Assembly: GCA_008828725.1 (NCBI GenBank) | Contig: MEHQ01004578.1 | Location: forward strand, 1-64,000 | Direction: 5' to 3' | Source: Saccharina japonica | Lineage: Eukaryota; Sar; Phaeophyceae; Laminariales; Laminariaceae | Length of the DNA stretch: 64,000 nucleotides | Shown here: piece by piece, positions 43,255 to 58,200 of the stretch | How the letters are laid out: each line of letters opens with the position of its first letter | How positions within the stretch are numbered: position 1 is the first letter of the stretch | The notes under the pieces: generated by a model | Databases searched by the model: none | What the model was told of the DNA's origin: nothing | What the model saw: the letters and a program-made list of their open reading frames with translations, nothing else | Program-made: the position numbers and the translations under genes

Positions 43255-46200
43255 CTGTCACGACATAAGGTGGGAACGGGGGGGAGGGGGAGCGTTTGTG
43301 AGCGAGGGGGCAACGAGGAACGCGGCGACAGACGGAGCGGGTGCGGGTATAGGCGTAAGGCATTTCCGAGCAAAAAATCAGCGACATATGGTTGCCGCGT
43401 CGTCGGTGCTAGACCGTCTCTTGGGTTGTTAAATCCTCTAAATAGAAATAAAACAAAAAAATTGAAACTAGATTTGGAAACCTTTTTGTATCATGAAACC
43501 GTATAGAGACCACGAGTCTACCAAGAGGGAAACAGTAGAACGACACCGGTTGGCTGTCAGCGCGAACAGCAGCAGCAGCAGCAGCAGCAGCAGCCCTGGT
43601 CGAGGCCGCAGCCGCCGCAGCAGATGCCGCAGCAACCGCCGCAGCGGCAGCAGCGGCAGCAGGGGGACCAGTATCAGCCCCGATTAGTACTTCAACGACA
43701 GCAATAGCAACAGCGGCAGCACAGCCAATAACCGCAGCAGCAGCGTCGGCACCAGCAGCACCAAAACCAGCAGAAATTTCAGCATCAACAACCGGAGCAC
43801 CAACAACACCAGCACCAGTACCACTAATACGAGCAGCAAATGCAGCATTAATAGCAGCAGCAGCAGCAGCAGCAGCACCAACAGCAATATCAACAGCAAC
43901 AACAGCAAGAAAATGATGGTTATCAGCAGCAGCAGCGCGAAGCAACGACAGCAGCGCTAAGCAACAACAGTAGCAGCAGTAGCAGCAGAAGCAGCAGCAG
44001 CGGCAGCAACGGCAGCAGCATCGGCAACAACGCCACCAAACACAGAAACAGCACCAACTAGCGCCAGAAACACCAACAACAACACCAGCACAAGCACCAA
44101 CACGAGCAATGCCAGCATTTCAGAATCAACAGTCAGATCAACACCGCGCGACCGACATGTGACTCGAACTCTTCTCACCCCAAAGCTGATGATGACGAGG
44201 AACATCTTGAAAAACACTCGGAATATGACGTTGTTAGCGAAGGCCAGAGGCATGATTCCTAGGAACGTCGTCGCAGCCCCCACCATGACGGAAGGTCCTA
44301 TCTCTCCAAGAGCATCTGCTATCCTTAGGTCCTTAGCGATGTTGGGGTCCTGGGTGTGGGGAGGGGCGAGAGGGCGCGGGGATGCTCAACAGCAGCAGAG
44401 TTGAACTACGAAGGAGAGGGTGGGGAGGGTGTACTCATGTCATACAAGTACTGGTACGGGTACACATAAGAAGTGGGGGCTGTAAAAAAACAGTCGTATT
44501 GCGATCAGAAGTCTCGGTATGTGAAATCTACTGCAGTGCAGTGCAAAGTCAGTAGTGTTTTAGTTTGCAGTTGGTAGACTCCGCTACCGTTGTATTCCCT
44601 TCGCGATGTTTGTGTCTGAAACTTAAACAAGAGAGGGGGGTGGGGGGGGCGTGAACTCATGTGTTGCTTGCCATTGTATTTGAACCATTAACCACGCATT
44701 TCTTTGTGTGTGTGGGAGGGGCGTCATTACAAAGCTTCGTTTTTAGTATACGTTACAGCCGTAAAGCAACAGTTCGACAGAAATTCACAGCCAGAATCAC
44801 GTTTGGTAGGGCTATCCACCATCACTACTGCTGCTGCGATCGAGCAGCTCGCGCTGTTTGTAGCGCGCGCCCTTGCCTTGGTGCGATGGTGCATAGTTCA
44901 CAAGCTGTGTTAGGATAAGGCATAGTAATCCGTTACACGTTGGAGCACAAACACACGTATGCACCCCTGCTCACGCTGCCCACAACCGCAACTCGATCAA
45001 CGCCGTTTTTTGTTTCACTTTTTACAATAACACTATGCGTCGGGACTTACAGTGTTGCACCCGGGCTAATGTGTCAGGCTTGCTCACATACTATCTCAAC
45101 GCCGTTTGCTGAGGGATTTGCGGTGATCCGGAAGCGAGGAGCCTCTTCACTGTACATTAGGTACTACCGCACCCCTTTCGCGACACGCCTCTTACCTGGT
45201 GCAGGAAGTAGTGGACGACGTGCACCATGTAGTCGACCACCAGCCCGACGGCCATGATCAGCTCTGCGAGATTCGGAAACGACGGTGCGAAAAGGGAGAC
45301 AGAGCAATTTCTGACTTCAAACTTCCTGCGGGAAATCTTGTTGCACGTAGGAAGAGAGAATCACATAAAAACAAGCGAAACCCGTTGCTAGCTCTAGGGC
45401 TTGGGGTCGTTCTTATCGGAGCCATAAATTTCCAAAATTTCCATGTTTTTTTTCGCGCAATTTTTTAGATTTCCATTTTTTTCCATTTTAGTTTTTCCAT
45501 TTATTGGAACGTGAAGCCTTCCAAACATTTTGCCCTCTGAAGAATTTCCAATATTTCCATAATTTCCAAGATTTCCAAGATTCCCTTTTTTTTTTGGAAA
45601 ACAATATTGGAAATTATGGAAAAAAAATCTGCTCGATAAGAATGGCCCTTAGTGCATGTTCCCATCTATTCCGCGGTCGGCTGCGGGAAAGCCTCATCCT
45701 GCGGAAGGATGGGTCGCACGTTATGCCTCAACATTTTCTTTGAAGTAACGCCTCTTGTGAAATAAGGAACTCCTGGTTGGAGAAAACCCTACCGTAGCAT
45801 TGCACATTGCACGCTGCACGCAAACGGAGTGGGAATACTGACGGCTTTAAATCGCAACACGTGGGATGTTTGTACGGTCCTACTCCTGATGTTTCTGTCA
45901 TTTTGACACCGGCTTAAGAAGTGCTTCCTTCGGGACGGTCGTAGAGTTGAAGTCCAACCTATTCTGCAGGTTGGCGACAACTAAGTTACCCTCTACGAAA
46001 AACATTACGCGAGTGTTCATCGGACCACGGTAGTGCTTCCTCTCAGATATAGCCTCAAGCTTGTGTGAGGTATAGCAAGCAGATCCTTGAGGCAAACGCC
46101 CCGGAGAAAGAAGGTGCTGCGCCCATCGTCGCACCGGCGAGGGATGCCACCATCTGCGCTTGCCTGCCGTCTTTGGATTTGTTGGCGTGTTCGAGATTGA

Positions 46201-49200
46201 CGTCACGCACCTCCATGGATGTCAGGGTCAGGCCGTGGCCATAACAACATGCTTCAGAGTCCGTATTTGAGTGAGTATGCGATATTTTGGTATAGTTCTT
46301 TGATCGCCGAATAGGCCCTTGACGACTGTTAAAATGAGGGAGAAGGAGTTAGGGGAATGGCAGTGGTTAGCGTAAGGAGGGCGGCGGCGGCGGCGGCGGG
46401 GGACTAACCTATAACGGTGATGCTGTTGACCTCTAGACCCCAGTGGTACACGAACCCCAGCAGCTCCACGTCGATTATCACCTGGAATTAACAGAAGGGG
46501 AGGTGTCAGATAGTGTTATTCCAAGCATTTGTTGTTTTTCGGGCTGGGTGTCACATCCAAAGTTTCGATGTATGGAAATACTTACCGGGGGTGTAGAGAA
46601 TGGCGTGGATGTTAAATATGTATTAGTTTTCTACTAAATTCAAGGCTGTAATATGTTTTCACGTACGTACGAAGCCCCATGGAATGATGACGCGAAGAGG
46701 ATGACGATCGGTTGAAAAAAACGGCAGTGGATGTGGGAGTACTTTGTTTTGGTACTGATTTTTGTTGAAGATTACTACAGTAGCGCGAGGATGAGAGATC
46801 CTGTGAATTAATGTTGTCGTCCTCGGCTAGCAAGAGCACAGCGCTACCAGAGAAGAGACGAGGGCGTGGGTGGTGGATGCATACGGAAACATAACCAACC
46901 ACAAACAATCGTAAAACAGTTCCCGATGCATCCAAGCGAAGATAGGTCCCATGTTCGCACTGCGAACGTAAGAACGATGAGTCAGTTAATTGTTATGCCG
47001 TGCGGTACTCCCCTCGTGATGAGTTTCAGCCTGGTGGAAGCATAATCACGATGGATCCGAGAGTGCTCCTGGGGTTCGGGGAGAAAATAGTTTACAATAC
47101 TAGATGGTATATGCCTTATATGCGTTGCTCTGTGGTCGACAGGGTTCAGGCACACACAGCTGAAACGTTGCACTACCCCCAACAACAGCCACAGCGTCAC
47201 TATCGACGCATGGTATACATCTATATACTATACATGGGGGTGCATGTTTTCAATTTCTGAAGGAAGTTCCTCACTTGAGAAGCTCCGTGCCCCACCCACA
47301 GCTGAGTTTGAGATATAATGAATTTCTAACCCGATGAACAATCCCACCTTACATATCGAAACCAATCCGCAATCCCAAACCGCATTTTTACGGCATGTAC
47401 ACCTCGGTCAGATAAAATGGAAGTGCAACCCGATGAGCAATCCCACTTTACATATCGAAACCAACCCATAATCCGAAACCGAATTATTACGGCATGATAG
47501 GGTAGTACACCTCGGTCTCGACGGGACGGTAGGACCTACCATACCAATCAGAAATAACCAAAATTGAAATTAAGGGCCAATTATTGGGAGGCGCTAAATA
47601 TAACAAAAAAACTGATACATATATCGTGCTCAGCGGTGAACGCTACACTAAATCCGACCTAACTTCCTAAGCTCGAAGTTGTTTAAGCACGGCACCACAT
47701 AAAATTTATGACGCTGGTTGCTATTTGGTGTTTATTGTTGGCGAAACCCCAGCTATGTATCGCAGCCCACGCCTATTCCAGCAATGGAAGTGGACGAGGG
47801 GCGGCGTGAACTGGGCATTGAATCGGCCAGTAATATCTGAACGAAGAAAAAAAAAAAAATGACCAAGAACCCGAGCCCATTTTCGTATCGTATGCGATAA
47901 CTCGAGGTATTATACGTACGTAAATATTATGTACCGGTGATCACTTTTCAAACACCAGTAAAGTGATACTACCTACTATTAATGCGAGGTGTTTGTTTAA
48001 TCCTACAACCGAATAATGTTTAAGTTTGTCAAGTATTCAGGTATGATTGATAGATATATCTGACTGGGATGACGAAAATAGCACCTGCATATTGTCAGAT
48101 GTCAAATGGAATAATAACAATATTAGAGTACAACGTGGTTAACAGCAAAGTATATGATAATATGTTAGCGTACAAGGTACATAGCAGACAGATAAACGAA
48201 CGATAATTCGATGAAAAGTGCAGACAGAAAAGTGCGGACAAAATCAACTGTTTAATCAAGTAAGTAAAAATGGTCGAGGCGAGAGGCCCCTATCACGAGT
48301 GACTTGATCAAAATTAGAGAACTAATATTGAAGTACCGACCCCTTTGGACCTGTGTTTAAAATCCGAATTGCTAATAATCGAATTGAATGTCGATAGCGC
48401 GGCGATGAGGTTGCCGTTTTTTATACACATCCAGCATAGTATATCACAATAAATAGTCATGTATTGCGTGGCATCCAATCCTCCTGTAAGCGGAACACAG
48501 ACCTGGTACTGGTAGTAGACATAGAACATCATCAGTGGCAACAGCTCTCGTACAGAACCCCTAAACTCCAAACAATCCAATCTCCCAAATAACTGCCTCG
48601 GCAATCCACACACGGGCACCACAGGTATATGGTACTCATCCTGGTACATAGCACAAATGCTGCAGGCCAAACGCGAAGACACCACAGAAGCATAAACAAG
48701 CAACAACAACAACAAAAACACTTGAAACCGCGATTTTTTTTTGTTTTGTAAACGGGTGGATACTCGAATTCATGAATACAGTAGTGACGCATGCTACGAT
48801 AGAGGTGCACCATGTTTTTTCTGAGCTCCTCACTTAAAGGAGCGTCATACCTCACCGAAAAAAAATTTCGGGGAAAAATAAAAGTGCTGCCGGATGATAA
48901 GTATCATGACCGAAGTATAGTCTGAATCATATATAGTTACAACAGTGAAACTCCGACGAATTTGGGCTAAGAAGCCCAATAGTAAAGAAAACGATTCAGC
49001 CAAAAATGCTACCGCTACAGTAGCACGCGTCTAGTACCGTTCGCGACAGATGTTAGGAATCTGACAATTAAGAATTTCATACTCAGATTTCGGGGAAAAT
49101 GTAAGAATGGGCCCTCTTTGTGCTGAAAATAGTGTGGAAAACACCCAGTCTTACATCATAATTCCAGTCTGGCCAAGAATAGGAGTTTTCTTTACATATG

Positions 49201-52200
49201 TCGCGTACTGTAGACCAGCCGGTCAGACGTTGTCGGGCCGTTCAGTTCGGGTCCATTGTCGACGAATGAAAAGTCAACACCAGTACTGTATGTACTACCG
49301 TACGCAAGGCTTGCAATGTGTATCCCTCTCCAAGGGAGAGGCTGATATATTGCCTAAGCACAGTGCGACAGACGAGGGCGAACGTAGAGAGGATGAGCTT
49401 CCGGAGAAAATGCTTTCACACAGCAAGACCTACTCAATACAAAGCCCAAACAATAATACAAGAAAAAATAACGTCAAACCGCAAAACAAACAATATCTAC
49501 CACGGGGTGATACAGGCAAGGGCCACGAGAGCAAGATTTCCCCTGGGAATACGGCAGTATGATCAGTACAGCCACACGGCAACCTAACGAATTCTTGGAA
49601 AAACAAAAAAATCTAAAATATACAACCTGAAACCGCCTACATAAAAAACCATACCACGGTGAGAGGCAGGCGATTATCACGATAGGAAGCTTCCCCGGGA
49701 CAAAAACATGCATATCATTAGCGTCAAATCGAAAATCAAACAGCCTTACCACGGTGAGGCAGACAAGAGCCACAATGCCGAGTTTCCCCAGGATGAACAC
49801 GCTCAGCACCCCCACGGCAATCAGGGCGAGGACGAAGTTCAAGATCAGCTCCCGGTACATTACCAGGAACTGCTCGGTGAACACGAAGATTTCCGAGTAC
49901 CCGAAAGGCTCGATCTCGAGGGACGATTGCCCCACAACCTCTTGCGTGTCTTGCAGCGCCTCGATGTTGCTCGCTGTGTCCACAAGATCGATGAGGTATA
50001 GTTTCGACCGGCTTATCTTGGGTTTCATGCACGTGAGTGAGGGCGGGGGAAAACCAAAGGGTGGGGGGGGGTACTCATTTGTTGCTCTCCTAAGTCCTTT
50101 GAACATTGACCACGCATCGTTATAGAGACGGAGCACTGGGGGTGAGTCTAAAGGGGGCATTGGGAAAGGAAATGCGCGGGCGGCTACCATCACAGGAGTA
50201 TATACAGCAGGTGTACACCATCACGCGAGCTCTATAAGTTGTGTACTGCAGAATGCGGCAGGGCTTATTCAATTGGGCGGTAGGAAAAGGTGGGCGCGAA
50301 GCATAATATTTGCACGCGATATTGCTGTACACAATTTAATGTAGTGCACCCTTCGCCTCACGAATCACTTTCAGCCTGGTCCACAACAAGAGGTTTGAGC
50401 TGAACGCACGCTGTCTCAGCATAATATAGGCGAATCGCACGATGCTACAGTACAATATATCATCCTGGTATTCCGGTTCAGAGAACACAATGGACTACGA
50501 CAGGTACTTTCGATATGAGTCGGGTCAAGGGTGGCATACCGAGCTCGACCACGACAGCGGGTGCTTCGAAATGCTGATATATACTTGATCGAAAACGCCT
50601 CTGTATCAGGCCCTCTCGCAAGAAAACGCAGGCTTCAACCAGAACTTCCCAGCCTGAGAAACTAGGGGTGGAGCCCAAACATTCCGGATATATATTCACA
50701 CTGATAACGCCCCTTGTCCCCCACTAAAGCGAGGACCCTCCTGATCACTCATAACGTCGATGCGGAAACAAGGTGTTTTAATGATGCGGCACCCGGCCCC
50801 TGTTTGGTACATTCACCGAACCCTACGATACAAGGGTATTTATATCAAATCAATTTATCCTAATTCAAGACATTAATTCGTTTCCACCTTCAAAGGACAC
50901 GCTACAGTAGGTGCTACCACTATCAAAAGCGTGGTATGCATCTTACCGCTATAGTTCCATTTTCGTAGAATCGGATGTCCGACAGAAATCGCGCGTTTTC
51001 TCCGTCCGCCGTGAACGCCTCCAGGGCGGAGTAGAACGTATCTCGGTCTTCGTAGACCGGGTAGTCTCGGAAGGTGCCCGCGTGGAGGCTGTCGGAACAG
51101 ACGGCGCAAATCTGGAGTTAAAATATTTGATGCATGCCACGATAGCGGTTGTTGCACCAAACTTTGTCAATGACGCCTCCATATTTTAAAAGCTCTATAC
51201 TGTTTCGTAATAAGTCGTCCAAAGCCTGGTTTAGAGTAAAACTGAAATCGAACCTTCTGTAGAAGGAAGTACGGAGAGGACGAGTGCACTGTGAATTATG
51301 AGCTCGTAATCAGGGGCGATATCAATGTCGTTTACAGGGAGACGACGATCACCTACCTCGAATTTAGGATCTACTTACTCCAGGGACGATATGCGCCTGA
51401 TCGGTACCAGTATGATATACTGTAGCTCGAGTTTGCCGAGTTGGATGCCGTGCAGCCCGCAGGGTCTATACTATGCTTCCTCACTTGTATACATATATAA
51501 ACTATTTGTATACACATGTTGCACGACATATATCCCACCAGCAAGTTGGGATCCAGCTCAAAGTACACAACGGTCGGTTAGATGTGTGCCATGTTCAATC
51601 TAACTGGAAACCTGGAGGCGTTCACGAAGCGGGCCCCGCACCTGTAGTTGGTGCTGTTCTCAGCCCATTCAGCGAATGACGTCATCCATGATGTGATAGG
51701 ACCTGTCGCGTGAGCTTGTTGCTCCATCAGGGCATCCGTGGCTTGCATTTCCGCCTGCCACGAACAACGTAAACCAAACATGAAGAGGTTTGGTAGCTCG
51801 GCCAAGTTAGGGTTGTGGAAATCATGCAGGGAATTTTTCACGGTCTTCCAGTAGGGAGGCACGGCTAGCCACCGACAAAACCCGTTTGGTAGATTTGAGG
51901 TATCTTGCGTAGAAAGTGACATCGGCAGGTGCAATACCTCGGCACGTATTTCACGACAGAGGCTCCCCTTGAGGTTTATGCCACCATGAATAGCTTAAGG
52001 TAGTATTCGAACAACACCCGTCCGCATCGCTCCCCCCACGTAGGTGGAACCACAACTTATTAACCCGGGGTATTAAAACACCTATCGGGGCATTTGCAGC
52101 TGCAACGCCCCGCACGTATATGGTGATGGACTCAAGCAGACGGCCTAGTTATACCAATCCATAGGGGGTATCTAATGATCCTATGTCCCAAGACAAGGAA

Positions 52201-55200
52201 ATGCTTACCTTAGTCATATGAAGAATCCCACGTAATCGACATCTAACCAATAAAACGGTAAATGGATAAGGATATGGAAACACGTATCAGTGGGGAGTTG
52301 CTCATTTTAGCCGGCCCGTTCTGCCCAACCGCTTACGGCCAGCCAGGAACCACCCGAACTTGGCGTTCCTCGGGAATAGTCACCACGTACATTATGTTGG
52401 TTTTAGTTTGAGTATGCCATCGGTGTTTCGCGCGGCGTCAATCTAATACGGCTTTGTTGCGTCTCCTGCCCCGTGCCCCCATCGGTTAGAGGCTTGAGTT
52501 GTGTGGTATCGTGTACCTGCACATCGACGTCCGTGTAGTTGACCCCGAGAGTGACAATCCCGAGCTCGAGGTATTGGCTGTCCACCTCCAGGTCGTACAC
52601 TCGAGCCAGCTCCGTATCTGTCGAGTTATGTGTTGAAGGTAACACGTACGTGTACATAGGGAAGGGGGCGACAGCCGGGGGGCAGAGGGGGGGCGTTCAG
52701 ATTGTCATTCGTGGCCGTAGTGGTATGAGTATACTCTGGCATGCCTACAATGCCGGACCATTGAGCACGGCGGGGTTTCGCCGAGCGGCCAAGGTGGGAG
52801 GGGGCGGGCCGTTATTTGCGTTCTGAACAGTTGTAGTTGTATGACAATAGACGCTTGCACGACCAACAGTTAAGAACGGAGAAACGTGTGCATATTTTGG
52901 CCCTGGCAGACGTTGTTGCTACCAAGCGCGATGGCGTGATGTGCTCGGCGACCTGTATGAAGGGGGAGAGCATTCTTACATAAACCTAAGTGTTCTTACA
53001 TATGGATGACAGCGTCCAATGGCTTAATGAGGGTGCAGGGCGCAACGAACGTCTCGCCGCGCGATGTTCTCTCTTTACAGGAAACATAATTCATCATCAA
53101 AATACCCCATGCGCATCATGCAGCACTTCCTTCTCAGGGACGGTACCCAAGTCTAAACGGAGACCGCCTAACTATCGCCAATTCTCAGTACAAGATCCTA
53201 CTGAAAGGCCGTACTTTGTCGAATGGTGCAAGGATACTACTTAGTTCGGTTCGCTCATACCCACTCGGCCGATGAACTACCTTACTATTTTCCAGACATA
53301 CGCTTGTAGTCCTGTCGTGTTGTGATATCTACAGTCATGGAACCGTTTCTCACTCTGCGTCAACAAAACGAAATCGAGTCCGATTTTGAGAGCAGCACAT
53401 ATCTACTTGCCCAAGTGGCGTAAACGTGGTACTGGAAAACGGGCGAGGACCCCGTACCGCAGCAGAGCAATCCCACGGTAGGGGTACCACTTTTAGGCTC
53501 AATGTTGTCTGACCGGTTGTGCTCCTCACGTGAGTAACCTCCGGATGCAATTATTATTTTACTGGTAGATTAGTTTTTGGACTAGCGCATTGGATGATTT
53601 GGTCGTGTTGCGCAGATGAATGTTTCCGAAGTCATGTTTCGGGTGGGATATTGAGCTCCTCATGTGAGGAGCTCATACAATTTGACTGCTGCTCTACCGT
53701 GGGATGACCCAGCACCAGCCCAGCCGTACGTGGCGTATCACCGATTGACCAGGGGGCGCGTTTAACATTCGGATACAGGTAAACGTACAACATCCCTACG
53801 CTCTACACGCAGATTATCGAACACGTTCGCAAACTCACAGCCTCGAGCGAAGTGGTCGTCAGGTGCGAGGTCCAATACGTCGAATCCTTGAGTCGCCTGC
53901 GAAACAACATAGCGTAGTGAGAAAAACAAGGAAGAGCACGGTTGTACGAAGAGCCGTGTTCATCCAACCATCAAGGTCAATCTCGTCGTGCGCCCTTTTA
54001 GACGACAAATGCACCTGGTATGTAGTTATGATGAGATAACTCGCAAACACTCCAACTCAACCAAGCAGTCGTTCTAACAGAGCGGACACGGGCGGACCCT
54101 ACCAAATAGGCACAAATCGTGTCTCATAACGTGTCTGGCGCGTTCTACGCTAGGGGTGTAGCACGTTTTGTTGTTTCGGAATAATGGCGCTCCTTAACCC
54201 AAATTCGTCGGAATTTCATTAATTTGAAAATTGAAATTGTGTTTTGTTTTATTATTTGGCTATGGCATTGTTCATTGGGTATCGCTTCCTGTTTGTTTCG
54301 CTCCAAAATAGTTTTTGAGGTGAGCCATAGAGCTTCTCTCTGTGGACTATCCTAAAGAAAAAAACACTGCACAACCTTTACCGTGTAGCATGCGTCGCCC
54401 ACCGAAAGCAAGCAGGTTTCGTGGCCTGTTTCTTGCCCTTCCCCCTCGAGGTGTAAACTCATTATCGCGGGCATGATATGATGACATCACTACGTCGCCA
54501 ATTTTAAAGACGGCGTCACCATAGTGTCTCCTCTTGCAAAAGGCCACGATATCTTTGTTGACGTTCGAATACGCATCGGTGTGACTTCTCCTTCGGCCCT
54601 GCTGGCTGGATTGACTGCCTCCTCCTTGCCAGTGTGTGTTTCCGTATTTCGTCAGATGCAAGTTCAGGACATTTATCGTGCCATTATAAAACTTACAATT
54701 GCACATGGCACGAAAAAAAGCATGACATTGAGGGCTAGCGAATGTCAAGTTGTCCTGATAGAATGACAAAGAGTTTCACGCAAGCTCGGCGTCTACCGGT
54801 GCTGCTGCACCTTCGAAACGCCGTAGACACCCGCCAGAAGAAGCGTTGCCGCCCCGGCTAAGACCAACGTCTTGCCCATGCAAGAGAGGATGAACGGTGT
54901 GTACCTCTTCTTCATGAACCTGCGCCCGCGAGAATCACGAGTGGTTGGATGTCGAACCAAACGTTCAGAACGGAGCCGAAACAAGGGGTATGCCTATTTC
55001 GGGAGACTCTACAGCCCTTCCACATGTGCCATGGTAATCACGGCTGGTGTTTTGTCGCAATGTAGTTCCGAGTGGAGCCGTAACAAGGAGCGTCAAAGTG
55101 CCTAAACGTTTTCCGAATGACAGGGGGGCGGGGAGCGTAACGCTAACCCGTCTGAATTTATTTACCGTGTTCCAACATTTTTCATCTCAAACTTAGGCCA

Positions 55201-58200
55201 TGGAATTGTTCATCAAGTGGCGCCTTTTGTTTTTCCCTCCAAAAACAGTGCTTTACTTACTATTAGTATAGAGCTACTCAAATGAGTAGCGCCCCAGAAC
55301 GAAACGTGGCGCACGTCTATCGTAGCGTGCGCCTCACTAGTCCTACCGTACGGAACGTCTCATGGCAGGTGCATACAAGTTTCTCACCATTACGGCGAAC
55401 CATAGTTAGGAGGACCCATCACATACAGGAAAACGTATTTACTCCAGTATTTCGAATAACCATATTTGGTCCTGTTTACTATGTTACCCGTAATAGCGCG
55501 GAGTTTGGAGAGAGAACAAGAGAGCTACACCCTACCTTAACGTTTACTGGACTACCCTAACGACACATCTGTTTAGCTTCACGGCACTTAAACCGATCAG
55601 CAAACACAATGGCAGTGATGTGTATTTTTCATTAGAGCACACCTTCTTTCAAGCGGGTATTGTCACCGACGAAAGCCAAATGTGGCCGTCTGTCAGTTTG
55701 TGACACAAAGGAAAATTCCCAAACAAAATTCCACTCTATGTTAGAGCTTGCAGTACAGTTCAAGGGCCTGTTTGTGGTAGTAGCGAGATGTGTATAGGCC
55801 GACCTTCCGACGCCGCTGAGTTGGTGAACGTCGGCCTTTGGAGCAACGGTATCCTTCCACCCGCCGCTATCGCCATGACTCCCCTCCGAAGCCAGAGTAA
55901 TACCTCGACTTATTCTCTCCTGATTTACGCGGGAACGAACAGGCGGACAACAATGCACACGTACGTTTACGACATGATGGGGTGGCGATCTTGAAATGAA
56001 GGTTCGGCTCGGCGTTCCAAGGGTTAGATGTCTACAGAGAGTTGTTCGCGAACGACTAAACCGATGAGGGCAGTTCCGCGCCGAGTTACGTTCTGGGTTG
56101 GATCGCCCGCTCTTGCTTTCGGCTCACAGGTGCAATCCCACCGCTCGCTTCCCGTTTACCGACGACTTGCGTACTTTCATATGTGAGCAGCGCCACACGG
56201 TAGAGTTGGGGCCTTGGTTTATGAGGTACTCGAGATTCCGAAGCAATTTGTTGGCTCAACACCGACCAGCATTTCGTTGCACTAGTGCTCGAAACAAAGC
56301 ACTAACTGCAGCATTATCGTACTTACAGCATCCGGAAGCTGCTCACTTTAGGACCTCAATCGACCAGTAACGAATGAGCCAAAACGTGTTTCGCGCCTCA
56401 CGTAGCTTTGCGCTTGTACAAGCAACGAAGGAGGTGGATCAAGACACCTGCTCGTTAGCTTTGATCGCGTGTTACGCCTGACGTAGCAAGCTTTTAGCTG
56501 CAACATTAAAAACAATATTAGGCTCATTTACCCAAACAGTATTCTCCTCAAGTGACCACTTTCAGAAACAAAACATGGTTCACCTCTCTACCGTGGCAGG
56601 TGTCCTGGTCACACATTCCACGGCTTTGGCCCCGTAGGGCCACATTAGGTGATGCTGAAATAACCCGAGAGAAATCTGAACTATGGCCAGAAGGGGTACC
56701 CAGCCATATGCGACTGTTTGACGTGTTGTCCGCCGGCACATTTTCTCACAACAGCCGATTATTAGGTGAGGGGCCATAGAAAGGCTGTTCTATTATGCAA
56801 CCTGAACGACGCCATACCTAGGACCCCCCCTCCCCCGGCGTAACGAAACAACAATAACCAGCAACACCGCCGAAAATGAACAACACATATCGAAACCTGT
56901 TTACCTCTGCCAGGAACGATTTGTTTACGCAGCAGCACCACCAGTCCCTCCTGCCGGCCTGCTGCCGGTTGGCGTCCATCGTCAAAAGAGCCACGAACGC
57001 CGTCATCTGTTGATCGTCACGATAAGCATGCATCAGGCAGGTCAGATTCGTGTAACGATAGGAGTAGCGTTTTTGGGAAAACCATGGTTGTGGCTGATGG
57101 CGTTTCTCAACTGAGAAACTAACGCAATGAGGCATGCATTATCGTGTGCTTTATGTCAAACCAACAATCAATGTCGACCTAGCAGTCGAGGGTCTCCACC
57201 TGTCCCAACCATTGTTTATCGAAAAGTGTTACACCTACTGTAACAAGCGTCCTCTCGTGCTTCAATAGTCCAGTGCCCTTGTCCAGCATTTTGAGGAGGG
57301 CTCGGCCTGAACCTTTAAGCCGCCTATGGTAGCACGGCTCTGCACCCCGTGACTACCTTTACCCTGCCGCAAAGCGCCTCGAACCATGTTCGTCACTTAT
57401 CTACGCCACACGCTTACATAGATGACAGTCTACAAAATGTTCGCTCTTTTACCTGCAGGAAGAAGTCGAAGAGGATGGCCGTGCCGGCGTAGATGCAGAA
57501 GTACTCCACCACAGGGAGGGACGAGCTACTGCCCAGCATGAAGGCGAAGACATTCGTCAGGGACGTGTCTGCAGCACACGGTTTCAAAAGCCGAATCATC
57601 CATCACCGCGATCGTCGGTAGCGCCAATGTTAAAAGTCATGAAAGGAATGAGAAAGGAGAGTTCCAAGGGGTCGGGGCTATGCTACGGTAGGAGGCGTGC
57701 TCATGTGCTGCTCATCTTAGTTATTCGACCCGTGAACACGCATCCCTTTCGAGGCGGAGTTCTCCGGTAGGAGGGATAACCTGATCCAAACACCCGATTT
57801 CAATACACTTCGTGAGCCCCTCCGGATGTAGAAACGATCCCAATGACAAGGCAAGCCTCCAACAAACACAGTTAATCCAACACAAGAGGGCCTTGAAGAG
57901 GATTGGGGAGTTCCTCGCATGAGGCGTTCCGGGACTCAGGTTGTATAGGGCGCGTGCGAGACCCTCTCAACCGTAAGAGAGCTCGTCCGGGCGAAAGGGG
58001 GTCTGCGTTTGAGTTCCACACTTCCACCCTACGACGAACACCTTTCGAACCACGTTTCTATTATACTTGTCGATCAAAGCGCTCTAGCTCAAATCGAGCA
58101 GGCACTCGGCGGGAAACGCCATAGACGTTCATGGACATTCAGGGAATTTCTCGACAATGCCATCGCGGTGCCATGCCGAGTGATGCCATCCCCATGACGG

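Noticed and set aside
43409..43945. 178-codon Ala-rich frame on the minus strand (and Leu-rich frame nearby)
   Set aside because: Generated by the CAG/CTG triplet tract inside the last intron of the Patched-like gene.
49107..49562. 151-codon plus-strand frame
   Set aside because: Lies antisense within a Patched-like intron, low-complexity Asn/Lys-rich 3' part, no family recognised.
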